Source: Psychroflexus torquis ATCC 700755
Lineage (GTDB): Bacteria > Bacteroidota > Bacteroidia > Flavobacteriales > Flavobacteriaceae
Assembly: GCF_000153485.2 (NCBI RefSeq)
Contig: NC_018721.1
Coordinates: forward strand, 2,108,001-2,172,000
Direction of reading: 5' to 3'
Length of the DNA stretch: 64,000 bases
Both the position numbers and the translations under genes were made by a program. Within the stretch, counting starts at the first letter, position 1. Each line of letters opens with the position of its first letter. Positions 9,513-19,038 of this stretch are shown in pieces. Below the pieces are notes generated by a model. That model made no database searches. It was not told where the DNA came from and worked only from the letters and a program-made list of their open reading frames with translations.

Positions 9513-11246
9513 TTATTTACTCCAACTTGCTTTTCCTCCTTTTGCAGAGTCTACATTTATTTTATAGTTACGGCCGCCCGAAATGATCCATCTTACTTTT
9601 ACAGTTTCCATTCCTGGAATATTTGGAACTTTTATAGTTTCAGGGGAATGGACTTGCTCTTTAACTTTATTAAAATCGTCGTCTTCTACAATCATTCCCG
9701 CTACGACATCAGCATTGGTGATACTAACCAGGTCTGGTCTTTCAATTTTGAATTTCAAATCTTGACCACTATGCGTAGGCATTAATCTTTCATTATATAA
9801 AGTAGCGGTCACTTCTTTAAGACCATTACCTAGATTATTTTCTTCAACATTTGTAATACTCAGCTTTGGGGTTTGATAGGCATGATAAATAGTGAACGCC
9901 ATATTTCTATGGGCATCTTGTTCTAGAAGGAAACCTGGATGAGCCCTGCTAAAATTCTTTTTAAAACCACCTACTTCTATGGCGCCATATTGAGGGTGAC
10001 TGTATTCTTTCCAATCTATAAAGGCATCTCCAAAGGTAAGATACTTGTCTACTTTTAACTCTTCTTCTTGGTTGGCTCTTCCTTCATTTTTATGGAAATA
10101 AAGATAAGAAACCATGAGTTCATTCGTGTAAGTGTAAATTCCTCTGCCGCCATAAAACCAATCCAATTCACCACCAAACACGGAATATAAATCTTTATAA
10201 ACGGTCAGATATCGATAGCCTGGAATCATTTCCTCTCCTTTTTTTGCTATCGCATCATAGATTCTTACATCTTCTTTATTGTAAGTATCAACATCTTCTT
10301 CAGCTCCTGGACCTCTCAAAATCATACCCCCGTAATTATGGTAACTCTGAGCTCCTGCAATATTGGGGTGTTTCATCACAAAATCTGCAACAGCTCTACT
10401 TTCTGGTAAACTAAAAGGGTACTTATAAGCGCCGCGTTGTACATGATCTGGTTGCCATTTCCATCCCCAATCTCTATTAGGGTCATAATAACCTATCCCA
10501 TCTTCATTAACCTCACCATCGCCATCTTTATCTATTCCTTCAAAACCAAGCATCTCATACTCTCCTTGTTCTTCTGCAGCAACTCTTATTAATCTTCTTT
10601 GATCTTGAGGGTCTTTAATAAATCGACCTGTAGGCGATTTCCGAATCATATAGGTAATATGATTATCTCCGTTGAGATCATCAAAACCATCCTCTCCAGC
10701 CTCACCATCGCCATCGTTGTCTAAAACAAGCATTCCAGACCTTGGAGAGTGAGGGGTGTTAGGTTCTTTCATATAATTGTCTCTAGCATCAGGATTGATG
10801 GTGGGGACGATATAAAAGGTTTTATCTTTTAATAATTGATTTATAAATTCTAAATCACCAAACATTTCAGTGAGATACCAAGCGGTATATAGTGAAAATT
10901 CTGTTCCCTGTATTTCATTAGAATGGATGTTTCCATCTATGTACATAGCAGGCTTTTCATCTGGATTTCCAGTATTGAAATCAGAAATAGTTAACATATA
11001 AATAGACCTGTCTTCATAGGATTTACCGATGCTTTCTAATCGGGCCAATTTTGGATAAGCCTCAGCGATCTTTTCCATAATATCTACAACCCCATCGTAG
11101 GTATTGTAACGGTTCCAGCTAACTTCTACTTTAGGCTCATGAGGGGTGCCAATAGCTCTAAAAAACTTTTCCTGTGCCTTACTCACAGAGCCCACTGTCA
11201 TTGCTATAATGAGACATAATACGGAGGTGTAATCAATCGTTTTCAT
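9513..11246 (-). CDS. Secreted M14 zinc carboxypeptidase with acidic EF-hand-like loops
   Basis: The 577-residue protein has a signal peptide (residues 1-24, ending SKAQ) and an M14 catalytic domain. His108 and Glu111 in GNIHSNEIQG are the first two zinc ligands, the third His is in QSYHNYGG, and a candidate catalytic Glu is in NELMVSYLY. Two inserted Asp/Gly-rich loops (DNDGDGEAGEDGFDD and DKDGDGEVNEDG) look like calcium-binding EF-hand-type motifs. A beta-sandwich-like C-terminal domain follows. It should trim C-terminal residues from peptides outside the cytoplasm. It sits 3 bp downstream of a paralogue that has lost this zinc motif. Substrate specificity is not predictable here. Confidence 0.88.
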   Translation of the reverse strand: MKTIDYTSVLCLIIAMTVGSVSKAQEKFFRAIGTPHEPKVEVSWNRYNTYDGVVDIMEKIAEAYPKLARLESIGKSYEDRSIYMLTISDFNTGNPDEKPAMYIDGNIHSNEIQGTEFSLYTAWYLTEMFGDLEFINQLLKDKTFYIVPTINPDARDNYMKEPNTPHSPRSGMLVLDNDGDGEAGEDGFDDLNGDNHITYMIRKSPTGRFIKDPQDQRRLIRVAAEEQGEYEMLGFEGIDKDGDGEVNEDGIGYYDPNRDWGWKWQPDHVQRGAYKYPFSLPESRAVADFVMKHPNIAGAQSYHNYGGMILRGPGAEEDVDTYNKEDVRIYDAIAKKGEEMIPGYRYLTVYKDLYSVFGGELDWFYGGRGIYTYTNELMVSYLYFHKNEGRANQEEELKVDKYLTFGDAFIDWKEYSHPQYGAIEVGGFKKNFSRAHPGFLLEQDAHRNMAFTIYHAYQTPKLSITNVEENNLGNGLKEVTATLYNERLMPTHSGQDLKFKIERPDLVSITNADVVAGMIVEDDDFNKVKEQVHSPETIKVPNIPGMETVKVRWIISGGRNYKINVDSAKGGKASWSK

Positions 11247-11249
11247 AGC

Positions 11250-12863
11250 TTACAAGTTTAGGTTCAATTCGGTAAAGCCAGTGTGAGGAGCTCCAGCCTT
11301 TATAGTCACTTTTCCATTGGCTTTCACAATCCAAGACAAGGATATACTTTCTAATGATTTCATTTTTTTTACTAATTCAATTTTATTTCCAGCAAGGATA
11401 TCGTCTTTGGGGGTGTCAATTTCGATCCTGATTTTTTTGATCCACCTCGATCGTTCTCCAAGATCGGAGTGTGTAGGAAGGTTTGCATTGTTTAGCAAAT
11501 CTACAGTAACTCGTTTAAGCCCTCCTTTTAGGTTTTCAACCTTAAGGTTATGGAATTCTAGTTGAGGTTGTTGCTTTGCTAATTTCAAAATGAAATCAGT
11601 GTGTTCAATGGCTATACTGTCCACCTTATTAAAAGTAGGATTATCCATAACAAAAGGCCTTACACCGCCAACTTCAACCGTTTGATTTTTGAAATCTGGA
11701 AGATCAATTTTTTCCCAGTTTACAAACACGTTATCTACATTCTCTTGTTCTGCCCATTTTAAAAAATTAGAAACCTTTGTTTCTTTAATTTTTGTTTCTG
11801 AAGTTGCTGTGGAATCTTTTTTTGCTTCTGGAACCCACCATCCAGGCGTACTAAAGCTTAATCTCCCAAAATGGAAATAGGCCCACTGAAATAAATCACC
11901 ATCAGTTCCCCTATTTTCTTGCAGATAAGGCTTTTGCGAAATAGTTGAGTTGTAAAGTTCTGAAACCATTTTGTTGATAGCAACATCTCCTTCTAGAGGT
12001 GAAGACACTAGTCTGTTTTTAGCTTCTTTGGCATTATACTTAATAGGTGATGACAGATTATTAGCTGGACCAAAAGTTATAAACGCATAAATATTCCATT
12101 GTTTAAAAAGATAATCGAGCAGGGCTCTACTTTCTTTTTGAGAAACAGCAAAATCGCCTGCAAGCGGCTCAAAAGCAGGAAAGTTATAAGTCAAACTTTT
12201 ATTGAAAGCTACGCCTTCTTCTAGGTCTTCATTGAATTTTCCGTCCTTATCATTATCGATTCCTTCTGAATACAATAGATAACGTTTTGTGGATTGAGAA
12301 CTTGTATCCACTCGTATCATGACTCTAGAATCATGAGGGTGGGAGGTGTATTTTCCTAAAGGACTCTCGACACGCATTTGAGTAATAACGCCATCTTTAT
12401 TAAGATCTTCGTAAGGGTCCTCATTTGAGGTTCCATCCCGATCGTGATCCAAACTTGCCGTATTACCTCTTCTCTCGTACTTGAGTTGGTTATGGTATTG
12501 CGAATAGGCTTCTGGTGATAGGTTAGGAAATATATAAAAAGTAGTTTTTTCTAGGGCCGAAGACTCATCTTTTACGAGACGTTCAGCAAATTGAAGTGCC
12601 AATTCCACACTAAGAAGATGATAACCTTCAACTCCCCCAAGAACAGCAAAGGCAGGTTTGTTGTCAAGATTTCCTGTTCCTATTTTAAGAACATAGATAT
12701 CATGTCCTCCCTCAGTTTTGGTGATCGATGAAAGGTTTACTTTGGAATCTTTATCCAAAGCTTCCAGCCTTTTGGTGTATTGTTCCGTATCTGGATAATC
12801 ATTTTGGGAAAAAGCCAAACTTTGAATCGTCAACACTATTAGAACTGTAATGATTTTCTTCAT
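11250..12863 (-). CDS. M14-like protein with altered zinc motif, probable pseudoenzyme
   Basis: A 537-residue paralogue of the downstream M14 peptidase, with a signal peptide (1-19, ending AFSQ), the same overall order and matching acidic loops (DHDRDGTSNEDPYEDL and DNDKDGKFNEDLEEG). Where the neighbour has KPAMYIDGNIHSNE, this protein has KPAFAVLGGVEGYH, so HxxE has become ExxH (Glu79, His82). The third-ligand region HNYGG reads TFGPANN, leaving no ligand. It is therefore probably not a normal carboxypeptidase. It could be a partner or binding protein for its neighbour, 3 bp away, or use a rearranged metal site. First gene of the operon. Confidence 0.8.
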   Translation of the reverse strand: MKKIITVLIVLTIQSLAFSQNDYPDTEQYTKRLEALDKDSKVNLSSITKTEGGHDIYVLKIGTGNLDNKPAFAVLGGVEGYHLLSVELALQFAERLVKDESSALEKTTFYIFPNLSPEAYSQYHNQLKYERRGNTASLDHDRDGTSNEDPYEDLNKDGVITQMRVESPLGKYTSHPHDSRVMIRVDTSSQSTKRYLLYSEGIDNDKDGKFNEDLEEGVAFNKSLTYNFPAFEPLAGDFAVSQKESRALLDYLFKQWNIYAFITFGPANNLSSPIKYNAKEAKNRLVSSPLEGDVAINKMVSELYNSTISQKPYLQENRGTDGDLFQWAYFHFGRLSFSTPGWWVPEAKKDSTATSETKIKETKVSNFLKWAEQENVDNVFVNWEKIDLPDFKNQTVEVGGVRPFVMDNPTFNKVDSIAIEHTDFILKLAKQQPQLEFHNLKVENLKGGLKRVTVDLLNNANLPTHSDLGERSRWIKKIRIEIDTPKDDILAGNKIELVKKMKSLESISLSWIVKANGKVTIKAGAPHTGFTELNLNL

Positions 12864-12982
12864 TATATAAAATTTTCATAAAAATAATTTTATTTTTCCC
12901 TTATAAAGTAAAATTTTGAATTTAATTTCAACCCCTGTAACAATCTATAAGTCTTTAAGACCTATAGTGTAAACTTCTTCTT

Positions 12983-14458
12983 ATGAGTATAAAGCAGTTC
13001 CTAAGTTTAGAATGGAAGCAATTTCGACGATCTTCTTTTTTTGAAAAAGGATTAGTTATAAAAATTTTGATGTTACTCGCGGCTTTATATTTTGCCGGCA
13101 TAGCAATTTTTGCTGGTGTACTAATCTTCTTTATTTTAAAAAAAACGTTACCAGAAGAGGATCCTTTCAAAATCATCAACAACTTTTTAATCTACTGGGT
13201 TATTGGAGACTTGGTGTTGAGGTATTTTCTTCAACAATTACCAGTGCTGAATATCAAACCCATGTTGATTTTACCCATACAAAGGAATGTAGTGATCCGC
13301 TTTTTATTATTAAAAACCTCCTTTTCGTTTTTTAATATTCTACCTCTCCTTTTTTTTATTCCCTTAGCCATTGTGCTCATCGTTCAAGGTTACTCTCCAT
13401 TCATGGTTGTGCTTTGGTTCTTGAGCATTATCTCTATAAGCTTCAGTATAAATTTTCTAAACTTTATTCTAAATAAAAACAATCCTATTTTTTATGGAGT
13501 TCTTGTTTTTCTGGCTTTAATTTCAGGAATGCAATACTTTGGAATTTTCGATATAACACAGTATTTGGGTGTTGTGTTTTATTCTTTTTATAGTTTGGGG
13601 TACACACTTATTATCCCAGTATTCTTGGTGATTCTTCTATTTAAGACTAATTACAGAATGCTCAAAAAGAATTTTTATGTGGATGGCGCAGTTCAGGCTA
13701 AAAAGCAAAGTTTTAGTAACTACAACTTAGAATTTTTAAATAAATTTGGAAAGTTGTCCATCTTTTTGAAAAACGATATAAAGATGATTACTAGAAATGC
13801 AAGGCCGAAACAAGTCTTACTCATGTCCTTTTTCTTCTTGTTTTATGGATTGATTTTTTATACCCAAGACACGTATAGAGATCTCCCCATTGTTTTGGCT
13901 TTTGCCTCTATTTTTGTGACGGGAGGATTCCTCATTTCTTTTGGCCAATTGGTCCCTTCTTGGGACAGTGAATACTATAAATTGATGATGAGCCAAAATA
14001 TTCCCTATAAAAAATACTTGGAGTCCAAGTGGTATCTGATGGCGCTTGCCTGTGCAGCTTCATTTGTCTTGAGCACGCCTTATATTTATTTTGGTTGGGA
14101 TATTTTTGCTATGATCGCTGCGGGGGCTTCTTTTAATATTGGCCTTAATTCTTTTATCACCCTTTATGGAGGAGCGTTGAACAGAGTGCCAATCGAGCTC
14201 AACCAAAAAGCCAAAGCCTTTAGTAATACGCAAGGCTTTAATCCCACACAGCTTCTTATTAGCTTGCCTAAGCTTCTTGGCCCTATGCTTATTTTCTATA
14301 TCCCCTATAAACTTATCAACTTCAATGCTGGCATTATTGCTTTAGCACTAAGTGGAGTTTTAGGCTTAGTTTTCAAATCTTACTTTCTTAACCTTATTGA
14401 AAAGGTATACCAAAAGACCAAATACAAGACTATTTCAGCTTATTCAGAAAAAAAATAA
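12983..14458 (+). CDS. DUF5687-like ABC exporter membrane protein
   Basis: A 491-residue integral membrane protein with roughly ten hydrophobic segments, beginning MSIKQFLSLEWKQFRRS. This resembles the DUF5687 family of Bacteroidota, permease-like proteins found beside an ABC ATPase. The partner ATPase starts 9 bp downstream, which supports a two-gene exporter. It is divergent from the M14 operon across about 120 bp. The substrate is unknown. Confidence 0.75.
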   Translation: MSIKQFLSLEWKQFRRSSFFEKGLVIKILMLLAALYFAGIAIFAGVLIFFILKKTLPEEDPFKIINNFLIYWVIGDLVLRYFLQQLPVLNIKPMLILPIQRNVVIRFLLLKTSFSFFNILPLLFFIPLAIVLIVQGYSPFMVVLWFLSIISISFSINFLNFILNKNNPIFYGVLVFLALISGMQYFGIFDITQYLGVVFYSFYSLGYTLIIPVFLVILLFKTNYRMLKKNFYVDGAVQAKKQSFSNYNLEFLNKFGKLSIFLKNDIKMITRNARPKQVLLMSFFFLFYGLIFYTQDTYRDLPIVLAFASIFVTGGFLISFGQLVPSWDSEYYKLMMSQNIPYKKYLESKWYLMALACAASFVLSTPYIYFGWDIFAMIAAGASFNIGLNSFITLYGGALNRVPIELNQKAKAFSNTQGFNPTQLLISLPKLLGPMLIFYIPYKLINFNAGIIALALSGVLGLVFKSYFLNLIEKVYQKTKYKTISAYSEKK

Positions 14459-14467
14459 AATTTATAT

Positions 14468-15172
14468 ATGGAAACAATTATCCACGTTCAAGACTTATCC
14501 AAAAGTTATAATGCAGACAAAATATTAGACATAGAGTCCTTAGAGATTCCCAAAGGTCAAAGTTTTGGTTTGGTAGGAAACAACGGTGCTGGAAAAACAA
14601 CCTTCTTTAGTTTGTTTTTGGACCTAATCCCGCCGACTACTGGTCAGATAGAAAGTAAAGGTATCATCGTGAACCAAAGCGAAGAGTGGAAGCCTTTTAC
14701 CTCCTCATTTATAGATGAGAGTTTTTTGATAGGCTATCTTACCGCTGAAGAATATTTTTACTTTATTGGAGATTTAAGGAATACCTCTAAAGCAGAGGTG
14801 GACGAACTTTTAAGTGAATTTGAAGATTTTTTCCATGGTGAAATACTAAACCAAAAGAAATATTTACGAGACCTTTCTAAGGGAAACCAGAAGAAAGCCG
14901 GAATAGTAGCGGCGCTTATAGGTCAACCAGAGATTGTGATTTTGGATGAGCCTTTTGCTAATTTAGACCCCACAACACAGATTAGGCTTAAAAGGATTAT
15001 CAAAGACCTCTCTGCTCAAAATCAAGTTACAGTACTTATTTCTAGTCACGACTTGACTCATATTACCGACGTTTGTGAACGTATAGTTGTTCTGGATAAG
15101 GGGCAAGTCGTAAATGACATCAAAACCAGTGAGGCAACTTTGAAGGAGCTTGAGCTTTATTTTGAGAGATAA
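14468..15172 (+). CDS. ABC transporter ATP-binding protein
   Basis: A 234-residue nucleotide-binding subunit with Walker A GNNGAGKTT near 36-44, a signature-like LSKGNQKKAG, Walker B VILDEPFANLDP and the switch His in SSHDLTH. It powers the membrane protein encoded just upstream. The signature Gly is preceded by K rather than the usual GxxQR order (LSKGNQKK), as in many ABC-2 type exporters. No substrate-binding protein is nearby, in line with an exporter. Confidence 0.88.
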   Translation: METIIHVQDLSKSYNADKILDIESLEIPKGQSFGLVGNNGAGKTTFFSLFLDLIPPTTGQIESKGIIVNQSEEWKPFTSSFIDESFLIGYLTAEEYFYFIGDLRNTSKAEVDELLSEFEDFFHGEILNQKKYLRDLSKGNQKKAGIVAALIGQPEIVILDEPFANLDPTTQIRLKRIIKDLSAQNQVTVLISSHDLTHITDVCERIVVLDKGQVVNDIKTSEATLKELELYFER

Positions 15173-15268
15173 TCTCTTTATTTTCAATTTCTGAGATAAT
15201 ATGCATTTATATTTATCAAAATATACGATTTTCATGCAAATCAAGTTATTAATGTCATAGAATTGTAT

Positions 15269-17797
15269 ATGCGATTAAAACTACCTTTATATCTTTTAGT
15301 AGGAATATTTATTCTTGCTTCATGTTCAAGAAAGAAAGACAAATTCTTAAATAAGAATTTCCATGCCGTCACGACTTACTACAATATAGTCTACAACGGT
15401 AATCTGGCCTTGACACAAGGTCAGATGGAAGTTGAAGCGGCCTATATCGAAGACTATTGGATGGTGTTGCCAGTGGAACGTATGACCATAAAGCAAGATC
15501 CTAAAGAGAAAAATAGTACCTCAGAAAATTCTTCTTTTGAAAATGCTGAAGAAAAAGCGACTAAATCTATTCAAAAGCATTCCATGTATATGGGAGGTAA
15601 AGAATATAACCCACAAACAGATGAGGCTTTCTTGCTTTTGGGTAAAGCGCGGTATTACGACCAGCGTTTTGTCCCTGCTAAAGATGCTTTTAGTTTTATT
15701 TTGAATCACTATCCAGAAAGTTCTACCATCAACGAAGCCAAAATTTGGGTAGAAAAGGTAAACTTAAGATTAGAGTATTTTGAAATGGCTATTGATAATC
15801 TTACCGAATTGATTAATACCACTCAACTTACGCCTTTAGAAAGCTACGAAGCAACCTCTACACTAGCCCAAGCTTATATTGCTGATAACAAACAACGTCA
15901 AGCACTATCTCCTTTAAAAATTGCTATACAGAATGCTCCAGATGACGAAAAGAGGGCGAGGCTACTTTATATTAGAGGTCAATTATTTACCTCGTTTGGT
16001 CAAAAAGACAGTGCTAGAGTAAGTTTTGATGAAGTTATAGCTTTAAATAGAAATTCACCTAGGAGTTATATGATTCACTCTGAGTTAGAAAAGCTTAAGC
16101 TGAAAGATTTTAAAAATGCCTTATGGTATGAGACCGAATTAGCGTTTCAAGAGTTAGCAGAAGTCAGAGAAAATAGACCTTTTTTAGACTTTATTTATTA
16201 TGATACGGCGATGTTTAATTTAGCAAAGGACTCGATCAGTTTTGCAATTGAACGCTTCAATAAATCTTTAAAAGAACAGCCTAAAGATAAGTATCTAAAA
16301 AGTCAAAATTATGTCAATTTGGGAGAGATTTATTTTGATAAATCTTCTTACGAAACTTCTGGGAAATATTACGATAGCACCTTAACCAATCTCGTAAAGG
16401 GTAGCCGAGAACACAGGCAAGTGAAACGAAAGAGAGAAAACTTAGAAGACGTTATTACTTTTGAAAGAATTGCAACCGAAACCGATAGTGTCCTCAACTT
16501 AGTAAAAGCATCCGAGGAAGAACGCGTCAAGATTTTCAAAACCTATATTGAAAAACTTAAAGAAGAAGAAGAAAGTGTATTTGCCAATAAAAGTTCCTCT
16601 CGAATTATTAATTCTAGGTTTGGTAGACAAAAGAGTCAGATAGGCGGAGGACAAGTTAACTCGACTACTTTTTATTTTTACGATATTACCCAAAAACAAA
16701 GAGGGGAAGAGTCCTTTAGAAAAATTTGGGGAGATATAGAATTAGCAGACGACTGGAGAAGGAACTCTACTCAGAAAAAACTTTTAGACACTAAGGAAGA
16801 AATAGTTCAAGAAGATCGCTTACGACCAGAATACGATCCCCAGACTTATATTGCCATGATCCCTACAGATCAAAAACTGATTGACAGTATTTCAGACGAA
16901 AGAAACTTCGCTTATTACCAACTGGGAATCATCTACAAAGAAAAGTTTAAGAAATATGATTTGGCGATTTCAAAACTCAAGTCTTTACTTGAAAGCAATC
17001 CTCAAGAGCGTTTAATCCTACCCTCCAAATACTATCTTTTCAAAATATATGATGATCTAGGAAATACTAAACAAGCAAATTCTTGGAAAAATGACATTTT
17101 AAACAAGCATTCAGATTCTAGATACGCCAGTATTTTAAGAAATCCAGAAGCTTATCGAAACGATGTGAATAACCCTCAGAACATTTACTCTAGGCTTTAC
17201 AAAGAGTATAAATCTGGTCAATATCAGCAGACGCTGGATGAGATAGAGACCTATACAAAGGTGTTTGTGGGAAACTCCATCTTGCCAAAACTAGAATTGC
17301 TGAAAGCTAGAATTCTTGCAAAACTTGAAGGAGCTTTAGTATACCAAAAGGCGCTCAACTATGTGGCCTTAACCTATCCACAGTCCAAAGAAGGGAAATA
17401 CGCTCAAAAACAATATACAGAATTAGAGAAAAAACCTTTTTCGACTGATTTTGACTTTAGCCAAGATCCTGAAGATGAATATATTTTAGTTTATAATTTT
17501 TTTAATGATAAGATTGAAGAATCAAAATATGAAGAGTTCAAGTCAGATTTGGCCTTAGCTGTTGAGGATGAAAGTGGTTTGGATTTGACTTTAACTGAGG
17601 AACTTTATAATCAAAATCAAATTTTAGTGACTATAAAGGGTCTTAAAAGTAAACTTGGAGCGCAGGGATTAGCAGAAAAGTTCATTAATAATGATAAAGT
17701 CAACAAAAATTACCCTTATTTTGTGATGTCACAAAAAAATTATAAAATCGCTCAGATCAATAAAAACCTAGATGATTTTTTAAATAAAACTAATTAA
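15269..17797 (+). CDS. sprE: SprE/PorW-like TPR lipoprotein (gliding motility, type IX secretion)
   Basis: The protein begins MRLKLPLYLLVG with a lipobox ILASC near residue 18, followed by repeated helix-pair (TPR) segments over about 840 residues, such as AFLLLGKARYYDQRFVPAKD. Length, lipobox and the start SRKKDKFLNKNFHAVTTYYN match flavobacterial SprE, the counterpart of PorW, which is needed for type IX secretion and surface gliding and is thought to link the outer-membrane translocon to the PorLM motor. A TTG at 15263 is also in frame, but the ATG at 15269 gives a cleaner signal peptide and is preferred. The bactofilin gene begins after a 1-nt gap, so the two are probably translationally coupled. 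Confidence 0.85.
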   Translation: MRLKLPLYLLVGIFILASCSRKKDKFLNKNFHAVTTYYNIVYNGNLALTQGQMEVEAAYIEDYWMVLPVERMTIKQDPKEKNSTSENSSFENAEEKATKSIQKHSMYMGGKEYNPQTDEAFLLLGKARYYDQRFVPAKDAFSFILNHYPESSTINEAKIWVEKVNLRLEYFEMAIDNLTELINTTQLTPLESYEATSTLAQAYIADNKQRQALSPLKIAIQNAPDDEKRARLLYIRGQLFTSFGQKDSARVSFDEVIALNRNSPRSYMIHSELEKLKLKDFKNALWYETELAFQELAEVRENRPFLDFIYYDTAMFNLAKDSISFAIERFNKSLKEQPKDKYLKSQNYVNLGEIYFDKSSYETSGKYYDSTLTNLVKGSREHRQVKRKRENLEDVITFERIATETDSVLNLVKASEEERVKIFKTYIEKLKEEEESVFANKSSSRIINSRFGRQKSQIGGGQVNSTTFYFYDITQKQRGEESFRKIWGDIELADDWRRNSTQKKLLDTKEEIVQEDRLRPEYDPQTYIAMIPTDQKLIDSISDERNFAYYQLGIIYKEKFKKYDLAISKLKSLLESNPQERLILPSKYYLFKIYDDLGNTKQANSWKNDILNKHSDSRYASILRNPEAYRNDVNNPQNIYSRLYKEYKSGQYQQTLDEIETYTKVFVGNSILPKLELLKARILAKLEGALVYQKALNYVALTYPQSKEGKYAQKQYTELEKKPFSTDFDFSQDPEDEYILVYNFFNDKIEESKYEEFKSDLALAVEDESGLDLTLTEELYNQNQILVTIKGLKSKLGAQGLAEKFINNDKVNKNYPYFVMSQKNYKIAQINKNLDDFLNKTN

Positions 17798-17798
17798 T

Positions 17799-18203
17799 AT
17801 GTTTTCAGATAAAAATAAAACCGTGAACAACTCAGACTTGACAAAAGAACAGAACAAAATTGCTCAAGGAACCGTTTTTAAAGGAAGCATAGAGTCCCAA
17901 GGCAGTTTTCGGATAGAGGGTAAAGTCATAGGAAATATAACAACCCCAGGGAAAATTGTCGTAGGTAAAACAGGTTATATCGAAGGAGAAATAGACTGTG
18001 ATAATGCTGATTTTGAAGGTGAATTTAAAGGACAGTTAAAGGTTAAGTCTCTATTGACTCTTAGAGCTACTGCTAAGATTGAAGGAGATGTGTTCACAGA
18101 CAAGCTTTCTATTGAGCCTGGAGCTAAGTTTAATGCAACCTGTAGTATGAAAGGAGCCGTGAAATCTATCTCTGGAAATGCCAAAAAAGAAAAATCAGCC
18201 TAA
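17799..18203 (+). CDS. Bactofilin (polymer-forming cytoskeletal protein)
   Basis: A 134-residue bactofilin with a polar N-terminal tail (1-25) and a right-handed beta-helix core of short valine/glycine-spaced rungs, for example GTVFKGSIESQGSFRIEGKV and GKIVVGKTGYIEGEI. Bactofilins self-assemble into filaments that scaffold membrane-associated machinery. The gene starts 1 nt after sprE and its 3' end overlaps atpZ by 26 bp, so it is physically tied to both the secretion/gliding gene and the ATP synthase genes. Confidence 0.92.
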   Translation: MFSDKNKTVNNSDLTKEQNKIAQGTVFKGSIESQGSFRIEGKVIGNITTPGKIVVGKTGYIEGEIDCDNADFEGEFKGQLKVKSLLTLRATAKIEGDVFTDKLSIEPGAKFNATCSMKGAVKSISGNAKKEKSA

Positions 18204-18393
18204 ACCGTGGCTTTATTTTACTGGACTAGGTTTACAAATGGCAATTATCATTATTGGTTCTGTTTTTTTGGGAATTTGGTTAGATGAAACCTTTATGAAG
18301 TCTTTAAAATTGTTTACGATTATTATCTCTCTTTTGGGCATATTTATTTCTATGGCTCATGTTATCGCCTCTTTAAAACACTTTAAGGATTAG
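18178..18393 (+). CDS. atpZ: AtpZ/AtpI-family ATP synthase assembly protein
   Basis: A 71-residue protein with two hydrophobic helices (about 10-30 and 42-64), opening MPKKKNQPKPWLYFTGLG, which fits the small AtpZ/AtpI family found ahead of F-type ATPase genes and linked to assembly of the c-ring and to Mg or Ca transport. The start overlaps the bactofilin gene in another frame. Position upstream of atpB supports the call. Confidence 0.85.
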   Translation: MPKKKNQPKPWLYFTGLGLQMAIIIIGSVFLGIWLDETFMKSLKLFTIIISLLGIFISMAHVIASLKHFKD

Positions 18394-18399
18394 ACTTTT

Positions 18400-18795
18400 A
18401 TGAAAAAAAAATTACAAAACCCTTACGTTTTTATCCTTCTGATTTCAGCGGTTATTTTTATGATCCATTATTCGATAGATTTAGTTTTTAACGTTGTCAC
18501 TTATTACTCTTTATTCTTCATTTATATATTCCATACTATTTCTGCACTTTCAGTAGCAGGGGTCGTTCAATTGGTATATAAAAATTCCAAAGATCATGCA
18601 GGTTTTGCTTTTATGGGGACTAGCCTTTTAAAAATGCTGGCAGCCATTTTATTTCTATTACCAGGATTTCTATCTGACGATAAGCCAAGTTTCACCAATA
18701 TTTTAAATTTCTTTATTCCTTATTTTGTGTTCTTAATATTTGAAGCCATCCAAGTCATTAAGCTTATCAATAAGGAGGAAACCCCAGTAAATTGA
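18400..18795 (+). CDS. Small membrane protein of the ATP synthase cluster (AtpI-like / DUF6168-like)
   Basis: A 131-residue protein with four hydrophobic helices (about 10-28, 34-55, 68-85 and 100-120). The layout and position between atpZ and atpB resemble ATP synthase subunit I-type proteins, and in flavobacteria the DUF6168 family holds this place. There are no catalytic motifs. It begins 6 bp after atpZ. A role in assembly or stability of the Fo part is inferred from position only. Confidence 0.65.
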   Translation: MKKKLQNPYVFILLISAVIFMIHYSIDLVFNVVTYYSLFFIYIFHTISALSVAGVVQLVYKNSKDHAGFAFMGTSLLKMLAAILFLLPGFLSDDKPSFTNILNFFIPYFVFLIFEAIQVIKLINKEETPVN

Positions 18796-18995
18796 TTTTT
18801 TTAATTTTCTTATTAAGTGTTTAATCTTTTTACTTGCTGCTTAGAACGCCGAGATCTGCTAGAGAATAGTAATTTTTTCTAAATTTTCACCTTCAGAGCT
18901 CGCTCAAATAGTCATGATTTTACTAAAAAGTTCGCTTTTCGTAAGAGAGGAAATATTTTTTTAAAGCTTTCATTTAAAATTAAAAAGTAAAAACA

Positions 18996-19003
18996 TACAT
19001 TTG
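18996..19003 (+). promoter_or_regulatory. -7 box ahead of atpB
   Basis: TACATTTG, a full TAnnTTTG match, 36 nt before the atpB ATG in a 243-bp gap after the previous gene. A dedicated promoter here would separate the atp structural genes from sprE-bactofilin-atpZ. Confidence 0.55.
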
Positions 19004-19038
19004 CACGAAATTTCGAATTGATACTAAGTCAACTATTT

